DNA of 64,000 bases, from assembly GCA_047975205.1 (NCBI GenBank), contig JBKEDC010000008.1:1-64000 (forward strand). The letters are read 5' to 3'. Every line of letters begins with the position of its first letter. Within the stretch, counting starts at the first letter, position 1. Made by a program: the position numbers and the translations under genes. Below the pieces are notes generated by a model, which was not told the origin of the DNA, made no database searches, and saw only the letters and a program-made list of their open reading frames with translations. The DNA comes from JBKEDC01 sp047975205. Lineage in GTDB: Bacteria > Bacteroidota > Bacteroidia > Bacteroidales > Prolixibacteraceae. Below are positions 52,961 through 61,732 of the stretch, piece after piece.

Positions 52961-54040
52961 ATGAAGCCGTGGCAAAAAATAATACAGTCATTTTTATTGA
53001 CTCGTGGCGAACAAGCCGGCAGTATGATACTGCTGGCTTGTATTGTTATCATGATGTACATCAATCTAAATATTGGGAAGTCTGAACCTGATATTCCACT
53101 TGTTGCATCAAAAGAGTTCAAACAATTATTGCATCAACGCGACTCTTTGCAAAAAGCTAACCAAAAATATCTTTACGAATTTAATCCCAATACCGCTGAT
53201 TCAAGCAGCCTAGCAAAGCTTAAATTACCCGAATATATCAAACGCAACCTTATCCATTACCGAGAAAGAGGAGGAAGATATAGGAAGAAGTCTGATGTAT
53301 TGAGGCTCTACGGCATGAACGATTCTATATTCCAATCCATTTCTCCTTATATAGTTATTGAGGCGGAAAAGAAGAAAGATAGAATTGTCCTCAAAGAGAA
53401 TAACATCGAGCCCCATTTGTTTGTCTTCAATCCGAATAGCATTACTCTTAAGCAACTAGATAGTTTAGGCTTGCCCAATATTATCAAAGCAAACTTAATT
53501 AAGTATCGAACACACGGAGGTCATTTCAAAACAAAAGAAGACTTTCGTAAATTGTATGGAATGTCTCCCGATATATTTCAACAGATAAGTCCATACATAT
53601 GTATACCTAACGATGTAAAGACTCCGAAGCAGCCTATAAACCACAAGATGGATATTGAATTGAACAATACTACCGCAGAGGAATTAAGATTGTTAAAAGA
53701 TATTGGAGGGAAATTATCAGAGCGTATTATAAAGTATCGTAACCTACTGGGTGGTTATGCAAATCCGGAGCAACTATATATGGTGTATGGTATGTCTGCC
53801 GAAACCGTGAGCCGGAATTTACCTTATCTCCGATGCGATGTCGAGCAAATCAAACGTATTCGTATCAACTTTGCTTCCTACAACGATTTGGTCAAACATC
53901 CTCTTATTTCCTCAGAGAAAGCCAAGCAAATTATTAAAAACAGAGCCCAAATAGGTAAATTTAATTCTATTCAAGAATTAAATGGAGTTATTTTCACTGA
54001 CAATGAGTGCAAATTGTTACAATATTACTTAGAATATTAA
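52961..54040 (+). CDS. Membrane-anchored helix-hairpin-helix protein (four ComEA-like repeats)
   Basis: The 359-residue protein has one N-terminal membrane segment (SMILLACIVIMMYINLNI) and then four helix-hairpin-helix modules at about 68-130, 150-212, 225-285 and 298-359. The repeat is F/L-N-x-[NAS]-[TS]-x(2)-x-L-x(3)-x-[LI]-x-x-x-I-I-x-Y-R-x(2)-G-G-x-[FY] then L-Y-x-[VM]-Y-G-M. ComEA-type proteins bind incoming DNA in natural competence; most have one or two modules. It starts 13 bp after the transporter gene but is functionally unrelated. Confidence 0.85.
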   Translation: MKPWQKIIQSFLLTRGEQAGSMILLACIVIMMYINLNIGKSEPDIPLVASKEFKQLLHQRDSLQKANQKYLYEFNPNTADSSSLAKLKLPEYIKRNLIHYRERGGRYRKKSDVLRLYGMNDSIFQSISPYIVIEAEKKKDRIVLKENNIEPHLFVFNPNSITLKQLDSLGLPNIIKANLIKYRTHGGHFKTKEDFRKLYGMSPDIFQQISPYICIPNDVKTPKQPINHKMDIELNNTTAEELRLLKDIGGKLSERIIKYRNLLGGYANPEQLYMVYGMSAETVSRNLPYLRCDVEQIKRIRINFASYNDLVKHPLISSEKAKQIIKNRAQIGKFNSIQELNGVIFTDNECKLLQYYLEY

Positions 54041-54341
54041 CTCATTTGTTTATTCTGCATCTTGCGAAGCTTAAGTAAGCTTTCCACAAACTTAATTAAA
54101 CGTAAAATAGGCTATTCTTAGTCCTCCAATTCGTATTTTGTTTCGTTCATCAAGAAAATACAATAAAGTTTTGAATTTTATTTTCAATTAATAATCAACA
54201 CATTACATTAAATCCATTAATATTAAGATTACTTTAGTATCCTAAATTATAAAAGTAATAAAGCGTTAAGATATGCTATACAGCATATTTACTAAAAGGC
54301 TGTATGTTTGCAATGTGTTAAACAACAAAAAGAAAATGATT
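54041..54341. other. Intergenic region upstream of a secreted protein
   Basis: This is a 301-bp AT-rich gap. It holds TATGTTTG at 54303-54310. An imperfect small palindrome around AAGCTTA (54066-54082) follows the upstream stop and lacks a T run. Confidence 0.45.
54303..54310 (+). promoter_or_regulatory. -7 promoter element (TATGTTTG)
   Basis: A full TAnnTTTG match. It lies inside the longest open frame that begins at 54273 and so argues for a start at 54336 or 54342. Confidence 0.55.
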
Positions 54342-54935
54342 ATGAAAACAATGAAAAGAATTTTAGCAGTCATTGCCCTTGTAGCATCGGCAAACATTGC
54401 ATTCGCAGCAAACGGAGGTCAAACTTACGTGAGCGTAGTTCCAATTTCAGGAAAAAAAGTAGCTGTATCTGTACAAGCTGAATCCAACGAGATTTATCGC
54501 TTAAAGTTGAGAAATGAATACGGACAAATCATCCATGAGTCAAGAACTGATAAATCAGGAAACTATCAAAAGATTTTTGATTTAGCTCGATTGGAAGATG
54601 GCGATTATTCGATTTCTATCAACAACTCTCATCTAAAAGCTGAACGTCAGTTCTCTATCAATAATGGTAAAGTTAAAATTGGTGAGCATCATTACGCAGC
54701 AGCTCCGGTGTTCTCTTACAGTGACAATGTGCTTCGTATAGCTTATCTTAATTATGAAGATGCTCCTGTTTCAATTACGATTTACAACGAAGATAACAAT
54801 GTGGTATATTCAAAAGAAATCAGTAAAGATTTTGCAATAAATGAAGGTATCAGTTTCTCAAAAGTAAGCAAAGGAAATTATCAAGTAGTTCTTGGGAATG
54901 CCACTGAAAACTATAGCTATTGTGTTAAAAAATAA
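54342..54935 (+). CDS. Secreted beta-sandwich protein (DUF3244-like)
   Basis: Starting at ATG 54342 (MKTMKRILAVIALVASANIAFA) the product is 197 residues with a clear signal peptide. The mature part appears to have two beta-sandwich-like halves: YRLKLRNEYGQIIHESRTD with LEDGDYSISI, and VSITIYNEDNNVVYSKEI with VSKGNYQVVL. This recalls DUF3244 proteins of Bacteroidales, known mainly as small secreted products. An ATG at 54336 is an alternative start. The longer frame from 54273 overlaps the promoter. A strong terminator follows. Confidence 0.85.
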   Translation: MKTMKRILAVIALVASANIAFAANGGQTYVSVVPISGKKVAVSVQAESNEIYRLKLRNEYGQIIHESRTDKSGNYQKIFDLARLEDGDYSISINNSHLKAERQFSINNGKVKIGEHHYAAAPVFSYSDNVLRIAYLNYEDAPVSITIYNEDNNVVYSKEISKDFAINEGISFSKVSKGNYQVVLGNATENYSYCVKK

Positions 54936-55021
54936 CACACGTAGCTATACGTTTTCTTTATCGAAGTATAATTTCTAAAACATAGGTATGCATCAAATTA
55001 AAAAGACTCTTCCAAATACAG

Positions 55022-55051
55022 GCTATCCTGAGATTCAGGGTAGCTTTTTTT
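55022..55051 (+). terminator. Rho-independent terminator
   Basis: A 10-bp stem GCTATCCTGA/TCAGGGTAGC (one wobble) with a GAT loop is followed by seven Ts. It ends the secreted-protein transcript. Confidence 0.85.
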
Positions 55052-55224
55052 ATGTGTTGTCTATCTGTGGAATCTAGTTTCACGGCAAGCATAAATAGCT
55101 GTTCAATTATTTTTTATAGAATAGAATCTTAAACCTCTTCCAAAACAAAGATAGTTCTACCTATATGAAAATAGCGTTACATAATTGCAACGCCATTCTA
55201 TAATATATATGTAACTTACCTTTT

Positions 55225-56289
55225 TTAGTTCTTCGCTATCCAGTCAGCTATCCAATCACCAACTTCCGAGGTACTATAAGCTTTTCCTTCTGCAATATCT
55301 TCAGTCACAATGCCTGTATCCATTGACGCAGCAACAGCTTTTCTGATAATTTGTCCTTCCGACTTAAGATCAAAAGCATATTCAAACATCATAGCTGCAG
55401 ACAGGATAGTCGCAATAGGATTAGCAATATTCTTTCCTGCCGCTTGCGGATAAGAACCGTGTATAGGTTCAAAAACAGAAGTGTGTATGCCTACTGATGC
55501 CGATGGCAGTAATCCTAGCGATCCGGTAATTACCGAAGCTTCATCAGTCAGGATATCTCCAAACATATTTTCGGTTACCATAACATCGAAGTTCTTAGGC
55601 CATTGAATGATCTGCATAGCTGCATTATCTACAAACATGTATTCTGTTTTTATGTCCGGATAATTTGGTGCCATTTCTTGAGCTACTTCACGCCACAAGC
55701 GAGAGCTTTCTAGTACATTGGCCTTATCCACCACCGTAAGCTTCTTATTACGTTTCCCGGCAAAATCATAGGCAAGTTTTAAAATTCGTTCTACTTCCTC
55801 GCGTGAGTACACACAGTTATCAAAAGCCACATTCCCATTATTGCGACGTCCTTTTTCTCCGAAGTAGATACCTCCTGTCAATTCACGAATACACATAAAA
55901 TCGGCACCTTCTACCAAATCTCTACGAAGAGGCGATTTATGTAGCAAAGATTCAAACGTTTCTACCGGACGAATATTAGCATATAGTCCTAAATCTTTGC
56001 GCATTTTCAACAGACCCTGCTCAGGGCGAATGGTTGCTTTGGGGTTGTTATCAAACTTAGGATCGCCAATGGCTCCGAAAAGGACAGCGTCGGCATTCAT
56101 ACACTTTTCATGCGTATCGGCAGGATAAGGCTCACCTACTGCATCAATGGCTGCAGCTCCTGTAAGTGCATGCTCATATTCCAATTCATGATTAAACTTT
56201 TTTGAAACAGCTTTTACTGCTTTCATTGCCTGTTCTACAATTTCAGGCCCTATTCCATCGCCGGCTAATACCGCTAATTTTAGTTTCAT
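55225..56289 (-). CDS. leuB: 3-isopropylmalate dehydrogenase
   Basis: LeuB oxidises and decarboxylates 3-isopropylmalate with NAD; it can also act on 3-methylmalate in the citramalate route. The 354-residue product shows LAVLAGDGIGPEIVEQ, RPEQGLLKMRKDLGLYANIRP, the substrate-binding Arg in CIRELTGGIYFGEKG, the Lys of VVDKANVLESSRLWR, and MVTENMFGDILTDEAS. It is the last gene of the leu operon, 24 bp after the leuA-type paralogue. Confidence 0.97.
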   Translation of the reverse strand: MKLKLAVLAGDGIGPEIVEQAMKAVKAVSKKFNHELEYEHALTGAAAIDAVGEPYPADTHEKCMNADAVLFGAIGDPKFDNNPKATIRPEQGLLKMRKDLGLYANIRPVETFESLLHKSPLRRDLVEGADFMCIRELTGGIYFGEKGRRNNGNVAFDNCVYSREEVERILKLAYDFAGKRNKKLTVVDKANVLESSRLWREVAQEMAPNYPDIKTEYMFVDNAAMQIIQWPKNFDVMVTENMFGDILTDEASVITGSLGLLPSASVGIHTSVFEPIHGSYPQAAGKNIANPIATILSAAMMFEYAFDLKSEGQIIRKAVAASMDTGIVTEDIAEGKAYSTSEVGDWIADWIAKN

Positions 56290-56313
56290 GTCTTATTTAT
56301 CTTTCTTGATTAT

Positions 56314-57837
56314 TTATTCTTCAATTATATTCAACATTCGAACCGTAGCTTTAATGGCTGCTGCTGTTTGATCAGAATCTAATGCTCGGGTTTTAAATTC
56401 TCGTTCTAATCGCCAAGTAATGATCGTTTCTACCAAAGCATCTGTTCGACCTCCGGGGGGAATACCCACCGAATAATCAGTAAGCTCAGGAAAGGGCTTA
56501 TTCAGTCTATTGTAAATGATTTCAATCGCATGAACGAAAGCGTCATATTGCCCCAAACCCGATGCCGATGCTTCATAAATCTCACCGGCTATATTTAGGC
56601 TCACAGTTGCCATTGGTTTTAGTCCTTTAGCATGAGTTAAAGCATAATTCTCTAAACAGATTTTCGATTCTATTCCGTCACGCAATACATCGGCAACAAT
56701 GAAAGGCAAATCATCTGCCGTGACCGATTGTTTTTGATCGGCTAATGCTATAATACGCTCCGTAACCATTTTTAGGTGCTCCGGTGATAATTCCATGCCA
56801 ATATCTTCCAAATTAACTTTGATATTGGCTTTACCCGATGTCTTTCCTAGAGCATAAGTGCGAGTCCTTCCAAAACGTTCTGGCAATAGCGCATTAAAAT
56901 AAAGATTATTCTTATTATCGCCATCAGCATGCACACCACTGCATTGTGTAAATACAAATTCTCCGATGAGTGGTTTATTTGTGGGAATACGGATCCCCGA
57001 AAAGCTTTCTACAATACGAGAAACCCGAGTAAGCATACTTTCATTTACCGAGGTTTCAATACTTGTCATATCTTTCACCAAACCTATCACGCTAGATAGA
57101 GGAGCATTGCCCGCCCGTTCGCCCAAACCATTTACAGTAGTATGAATGCAGCGAATCCCGGCTTTTAATGCCTGATAAACATTAGCGATAGCTAAATCAT
57201 AATCGTTGTGCGGATGAAAATCAAAATTCACTTCCGGATAAGTATCTACCATTTCTTTACAGAAAGAATAAGTATCATCCGGATTAAGCACTCCTAAAGT
57301 GTCAGGTAACATAATTCGTTGCACCGGAAGATGCCGTAAACCTGATATTAAGAAGTGTACATAATCTTTTGCATTCAGCATACCATTCGACCAATCTTCT
57401 AAATACACATTTACGCATAAACCTTTAGCTGTAGCAGCTTGTATTGTTTGTTTTACATCAGATAAATGTTCTTCTGGAGTTTTTCTCAGCTGATGAGTTA
57501 CATGATTCAGAGATCCCTTCGACAAAAGATTCAACACTTTGCCACCTGCTTGCTTTATCCAGTCTATAGAAACTCCTTTATCAATAAAGCCCAATATTTC
57601 CACCTTATCCAGACACCCTTTGGTTTCTGCCCATGATAAGATGGTATTTGCAGCCTCAAATTCACCATCAGAAACGCGAGCCGATGCTATCTCCAAATAA
57701 TCTACACGCAAATCTTCTAACAAAACTTTAGCTACGCTGAGCTTCTCACTTGCCGAAAATGACACGCCCGATGTTTGTTCCCCATCCCGAAGGGTGGTAT
57801 CCATGATTTGGAGTTTATTGGATTTTAGTTCTGTCAT
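56314..57837 (-). CDS. cimA: Second isopropylmalate-synthase-family enzyme, probably citramalate synthase
   Basis: The protein has an N-terminal HMGL-like TIM barrel with DTTLRDGEQTSGVSF, DFHPHNDYDLAIANVY (metal His pair) and VNGLGERAGNAPLSSVIG. A C-terminal LeuA_dimer-type regulatory domain follows (KPMATVSLNIAGEIYEASASGLGQYDAFVHAI). It is diverged from leuA in the same operon. The TLRDGEQTSGV form resembles CimA-type enzymes, which join pyruvate and acetyl-CoA to make citramalate for isoleucine; a second 2-isopropylmalate synthase is the alternative. I start at ATG 57837 (MTELKSNKLQIMD), 507 residues. Confidence 0.85.
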   Translation of the reverse strand: MTELKSNKLQIMDTTLRDGEQTSGVSFSASEKLSVAKVLLEDLRVDYLEIASARVSDGEFEAANTILSWAETKGCLDKVEILGFIDKGVSIDWIKQAGGKVLNLLSKGSLNHVTHQLRKTPEEHLSDVKQTIQAATAKGLCVNVYLEDWSNGMLNAKDYVHFLISGLRHLPVQRIMLPDTLGVLNPDDTYSFCKEMVDTYPEVNFDFHPHNDYDLAIANVYQALKAGIRCIHTTVNGLGERAGNAPLSSVIGLVKDMTSIETSVNESMLTRVSRIVESFSGIRIPTNKPLIGEFVFTQCSGVHADGDNKNNLYFNALLPERFGRTRTYALGKTSGKANIKVNLEDIGMELSPEHLKMVTERIIALADQKQSVTADDLPFIVADVLRDGIESKICLENYALTHAKGLKPMATVSLNIAGEIYEASASGLGQYDAFVHAIEIIYNRLNKPFPELTDYSVGIPPGGRTDALVETIITWRLEREFKTRALDSDQTAAAIKATVRMLNIIEE

Positions 57838-57847
57838 ATTACTATCA

Positions 57848-57890
57848 TTATACCACAAAGAGGGGGCTCGGAATGTCCCCGCTCATGGTA
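57848..57890 (-). promoter_or_regulatory. GC-rich intercistronic hairpin with a 12-codon ORF
   Basis: Between leuD and cimA, TACCA/TGGTA and GGGG/CCCC pairs form a broken stem at 57851-57890 on an otherwise AT-rich background. On the minus strand an ATG at 57886 opens a 12-codon frame (MSGDIPSPLFVV) ending at 57848. No T run follows. It could affect mRNA processing or translation of cimA. Confidence 0.4.
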
Positions 57891-57900
57891 TTTTATTTTT

Positions 57901-58485
57901 TTAAGCCTCGAAAGCTTCAATTGTATCTTTCATATCTACCAAATAGTCAATATCATCCAATCCGTTTTGCAAACAGTGCTTTTTATATTCATTAATTTCG
58001 AATGATTCTTGCTCGCCTGTTGCTGCAATGGTAAATGTTTGTGCTTCCAAGTCAACTTCAAACTCCGCATCGGCGTTGGTTTCAATAGTTGTAAAGACTT
58101 TCGCCAGAAAGTCGGCACTAACTACTACCGGAAGCAAACCATTGTTTAGCGCATTTCCTTTAAAGATATCGGCAAAGAAGCTGGAAACCACCACGCGAAA
58201 GCCATAGTCATAGATTGACCATGCTGCATGCTCTCTACTGGAACCGCTACCAAAATTTTTTGCTCCGATTAATATTTTACCACTGTATTTAGCATCGTTC
58301 AAGGGAAAACCGGCTATCGGATTACCGGACTTATCATATCGCCAATCACGGAAAAGATTATCTCCGAATCCTTTACGCTCAACAGCTTTGAGAAAGCGAG
58401 CAGGAATGATTTGATCGGTATCTACGTTTTCTATCGGAAGAGGTACTGCCGATGAAGTTATTTTTAAGAATTTATCGTAAGCCAT
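57901..58485 (-). CDS. leuD: 3-isopropylmalate dehydratase small subunit
   Basis: LeuD pairs with LeuC to isomerise 2-isopropylmalate to 3-isopropylmalate. The 194-residue aconitase swivel domain shows VPLPIENVDTDQIIPARFLK, the swivel motif GAKNFGSGSSREHAAWSI and FADIFKGNALNNGLLPVV. Length is normal. It follows leuC by 80 bp on the minus strand. Confidence 0.96.
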   Translation of the reverse strand: MAYDKFLKITSSAVPLPIENVDTDQIIPARFLKAVERKGFGDNLFRDWRYDKSGNPIAGFPLNDAKYSGKILIGAKNFGSGSSREHAAWSIYDYGFRVVVSSFFADIFKGNALNNGLLPVVVSADFLAKVFTTIETNADAEFEVDLEAQTFTIAATGEQESFEINEYKKHCLQNGLDDIDYLVDMKDTIEAFEA

Positions 58486-58565
58486 TTTTTCTATTTTAAT
58501 TTGCCAAAAGTTTAACCAAAGTCGTTTTGGCTTATTTCAATTAATATATTAGGATATTTGATTCG

Positions 58566-59960
58566 CTAGTTAACCGCACGGGGATCGGTTATTACGCCGG
58601 TTATTGCTGCTGCAGCTGCGGTTAACGGACTTGCCAACATCGTGCGGGCCCCCGGACCTTGGCGGCCTTCAAAGTTTCGGTTAGATGTAGATACCGAGTA
58701 TTTTCCTGCCGGAATTTTATCATCGTTCATTGCTAGGCAAGCCGAACAACCGGGCTGACGAAGTTTCATACCTGCCGACTCATAGATTTTATCTAGTCCT
58801 TCGGCTATAATCTGGCGTTCAACTGCCTTTGACCCGGGCACTAACCACACCACCACATCGGCGGCTTTTTGTTTTCCTTTCACCGCTTCGGCAAACAAAC
58901 GAAAATCTTCAATTCTACCATTCGTGCAACTTCCCACAAACACATAATCTACTTTCTTGCCCAACATTTTATCGCCGGGCTTATATCCCATGTATTCTAA
59001 TGATTTCAAATAAGTAGCTTTATCGGTTCCTTCAAGTTCTGCACCCATAGGAATAGTATCGACCACAGCCACACCCATACCCGGATTTGTTCCGTAAGTA
59101 ATCATCGGTTGAATATCGGCAGCATCAAAAGTATATTCGGCATCGAATTGTGCACCTTCATCTGTCTTTAAGGTTTTCCAATGAGCCAACTTTTTATCCC
59201 AATCGGCTCCTTTAGGTGCATTCGGAGTATGCTTCACGTAGTTGAATGTCGTTTCATCGGGAGCAATCATACCCCCGCGAGCTCCACACTCAATACTCAT
59301 GTTACAAAGTGTCATACGTCCTTCCATAGTTAGCGAAGTAACCGCTGCACCGGCATATTCGATAAAGTGACCGGTTCCGCCACTAGTTGAAATCTTCGAT
59401 ATGATGTATAATGCCATATCTTTAGCTGTGACACCTTTCCCAAGTTTTCCGTTTACGGTGATACGCATAGTTTTAGGCTTTGGTTGCATGATGCACTGAC
59501 TGGCAAATACCATTTCGATCTCACTAGTTCCGATACCGAAAGCAATAGAGCCGAAAGCACCATGCGTTGAAGTGTGCGAATCCCCACAAACAATAGTCAT
59601 TCCCGGTTGAGTAAGCCCCATTTCCGGACCGATAATATGCACTACTCCATGCCCGTCGGTTCCTAGTCCATGATGCGTGATGCCTTGTTCGGCACAATTG
59701 TTTTTCAGTGTTTCCAACTGATTGCGAGAAAGCTCTTCCGCAATAGGCAAATGCTGATTTTCAGTCGGCACGTTATGGTCGGGAGTAGCCGTTGTTTGCT
59801 CCGGACGGAAAACTTTCAGCCCTCGATTTTTAAGTCCCAAGAAAGCTACCGGGCTGGTTACTTCGTGAATGTAATGACGGTCGATATACAAAACGTTAGG
59901 TCCTCCGGGGACTTGCTTCACCACGTGAGCATCGTATATTTTATCGAAAAGCGTATTCAT
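58566..59960 (-). CDS. leuC: 3-isopropylmalate dehydratase large subunit
   Basis: LeuC carries the [4Fe-4S] cluster of isopropylmalate isomerase. The 464-residue product shows LYIDRHYIHEVTSPVAF, IVCGDSHTSTHGAFGSIAFG, the first cluster cysteine in VFVGSCTNGRIEDFR, and the C-x-x-C pair in RQPGCSACLAMNDD, ending with STSNRNFEGRQGPGARTML. It follows leuA by 69 bp. Confidence 0.97.
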   Translation of the reverse strand: MNTLFDKIYDAHVVKQVPGGPNVLYIDRHYIHEVTSPVAFLGLKNRGLKVFRPEQTTATPDHNVPTENQHLPIAEELSRNQLETLKNNCAEQGITHHGLGTDGHGVVHIIGPEMGLTQPGMTIVCGDSHTSTHGAFGSIAFGIGTSEIEMVFASQCIMQPKPKTMRITVNGKLGKGVTAKDMALYIISKISTSGGTGHFIEYAGAAVTSLTMEGRMTLCNMSIECGARGGMIAPDETTFNYVKHTPNAPKGADWDKKLAHWKTLKTDEGAQFDAEYTFDAADIQPMITYGTNPGMGVAVVDTIPMGAELEGTDKATYLKSLEYMGYKPGDKMLGKKVDYVFVGSCTNGRIEDFRLFAEAVKGKQKAADVVVWLVPGSKAVERQIIAEGLDKIYESAGMKLRQPGCSACLAMNDDKIPAGKYSVSTSNRNFEGRQGPGARTMLASPLTAAAAAITGVITDPRAVN

Positions 59961-60029
59961 TTTATTTTGTTTTTTAGTTATTGTTCGCTTGTGTTATTAT
60001 TTTGTATTACTGTGCAGAATCTTTACTCG

Positions 60030-61532
60030 CTATATTTTAATTTTATTGACGGCATCAAGGAAAGCCTCAACCGATGCCGTAATAATATCGGTATTTGCGG
60101 CAAAACCATAATATTTCACACCATCTTGGTCGAGTTCCATATGCACTTTGCCTAAATCATTACTTCCTCTGGTAATAGCCTGAATTAAGAACTCTTCCAA
60201 CACTACCTGACGTTTTACAATCTTCTTCACCGCATTAATTGCAGCATCAACAGGTCCGTTGCCAATAGCTGTTGCGTCGAAAATCTCGCCTGCAATGTTT
60301 AGTTGAACCGATGCCATAGGCTGGAGCGATTTTCCGGTAAATACTTGCAGGTGATGCAAGGAAATACGACGATCTTTTTTTTCTACGCCTTCTAACAATG
60401 CCACTACATCATCATCGCTAAAATCTTTTTTACGATCTGCCAAGTCTAAAAACTTCGGATAAGTAGCATCTAACTGCTCCTGAGTCAGTTCATAACCCAA
60501 CACTTCTAAACGATGTTTCAATGCAGCCCTGCCACTGCGAGCCGTAAGCACAATTGCCGATTCGTTAATACCCACATCGGCAGGATCAATAATTTCATAG
60601 GTTTCGCGTTCTTTCAGCACGCCGTCTTGATGAATACCCGATGAATGTGCAAAAGCATTTCTGCCCACGATAGCTTTGTTAGGCTGCACCGGCATATTCA
60701 TCATGTTGGAAACCATTCTACTTGTTTTATAGATTTTAGTCGTGTTGATTCCGGTTTCTATGCCCAACTCCTTATAGCGAGATTTTAAGGTCATAACCAC
60801 TTCTTCAAGCGAAGTATTTCCGGCACGTTCGCCAATGCCGTTTATTGTAACCTCAGCCTGTCGGGCTCCGTTAATGATGCCTGCCATTGTATTAGCCGTT
60901 GCCATGCCCAAATCGTTGTGGCAATGGGTGGAAATAATGGCTTTATGCACATTGCTCACATGATCCATTAAATATTTGATTTTAGCTCCAAACTCATGAG
61001 GCATAGTGTATCCTGTTGTATCGGGAATATTAATAACCGTAGCTCCGGCTTTAATGGCTGCCTCTACCACTCTTGCCAAATAAGCATTATCGGTTCTGCC
61101 GGCATCTTCGGCATAAAACTCCACATCTTCCACATATCTTTTGGCATATTTCACGGCACGCACGGCACGTTCCACAATTTCATCTTCATTAGAGTTCAAT
61201 TTGTATTTAATATGGTGTGGTGAAGTGCCTATTCCGGTGTGGATTCGTCCGTGTTTAGCATACTTCAAAGCTTCGGCAGCAGCATCAATATCTTTTTCTA
61301 CGGCACGTGTGAGCGCACAAATTGTTGGCCATGTTACCGCTTTTGATATTTCAACTACCGAATTAAAATCTCCCGGACTGGAAACCGGGAAACCTGCCTC
61401 GATAACATCTACGCCCAATTCTTCTAATGCGCGTGCCACTTCAATTTTTTCAATCGTGTTTAATTGGCAGCCCGGCACCTGCTCGCCATCGCGCAAAGTG
61501 GTATCGAATATGTATAATTTATCGTTCATCAT
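60030..61532 (-). CDS. leuA: 2-isopropylmalate synthase
   Basis: LeuA condenses 2-ketoisovalerate with acetyl-CoA, the first leucine-specific step. The 500-residue product has the TIM barrel motifs IFDTTLRDGEQVPGC, STHCHNDLGMATANTM (metal His pair) and INGIGERAGNTSLEEVVM, and a C-terminal leucine-binding regulatory domain (ASVQLNIAGEIFDATAIGNGPVDAAINAV). It is the first structural gene of the operon, behind an attenuator. Start may be the first or second of the two adjacent ATGs (61532 or 61529). Confidence 0.97.
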   Translation of the reverse strand: MMNDKLYIFDTTLRDGEQVPGCQLNTIEKIEVARALEELGVDVIEAGFPVSSPGDFNSVVEISKAVTWPTICALTRAVEKDIDAAAEALKYAKHGRIHTGIGTSPHHIKYKLNSNEDEIVERAVRAVKYAKRYVEDVEFYAEDAGRTDNAYLARVVEAAIKAGATVINIPDTTGYTMPHEFGAKIKYLMDHVSNVHKAIISTHCHNDLGMATANTMAGIINGARQAEVTINGIGERAGNTSLEEVVMTLKSRYKELGIETGINTTKIYKTSRMVSNMMNMPVQPNKAIVGRNAFAHSSGIHQDGVLKERETYEIIDPADVGINESAIVLTARSGRAALKHRLEVLGYELTQEQLDATYPKFLDLADRKKDFSDDDVVALLEGVEKKDRRISLHHLQVFTGKSLQPMASVQLNIAGEIFDATAIGNGPVDAAINAVKKIVKRQVVLEEFLIQAITRGSNDLGKVHMELDQDGVKYYGFAANTDIITASVEAFLDAVNKIKI

Positions 61533-61572
61533 GATTTATGTTTTTCCTTTATTATTTCATTTATAAATACAC

Positions 61573-61601
61573 AAAAAGCCATTCTCGTTTGAAGAATGGC
61601 T
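61573..61601 (-). terminator. Attenuator terminator of the leu operon
   Basis: Reading leftward, AGCCATTCT (61601-61593) pairs perfectly with AGAATGGCT (61585-61577) across a 7-nt loop, followed by TTTTT (61577-61573). It lies about 40 bp before the leuA ATG and about 45 nt after the leader-peptide stop, so it would end transcripts before the structural genes. Confidence 0.85.
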
Positions 61602-61632
61602 CTTTGCTAAATATTTTCAATTGTAAACACAT

Positions 61633-61641
61633 ACCATTCTC
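61633..61641 (-). promoter_or_regulatory. Antiterminator segment of the leu attenuator
   Basis: On the minus strand this reads GAGAATGGT, a near copy of the 3' arm of the terminator (AGAATGGC). It can pair with the 5' arm GCCATTCTT and so block terminator formation. It starts only four bases after the leader stop codon, within the footprint of a ribosome resting there. Confidence 0.7.
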
Positions 61642-61645
61642 ACAC

Positions 61646-61714
61646 TTATCCTTGAATCAGGAGCAGAGAAATAATAATAATATTCAGAATAGATATGTTA
61701 CAAAAAGAAGTCAT
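61646..61714 (-). CDS. Leader peptide of the leu operon, rich in Ile and Leu
   Basis: The minus-strand ORF runs from ATG 61714 to TAA 61646 and has 22 codons. Ile is at positions 7, 9, 12-15 and 20, and Leu at 10 and 17-19, so half of all residues are Ile or Leu. Four consecutive ATT codons are followed by TCT and then CTG, CTC, CTG. It lies between a probable promoter and an antiterminator/terminator pair, directly before leuA. This is the layout of a ribosome-mediated attenuator sensing charged tRNA-Ile and tRNA-Leu. Confidence 0.75.
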   Translation of the reverse strand: MTSFCNISILNIIIISLLLIQG

Positions 61715-61732
61715 ATGTATATGTTTTCCGTA

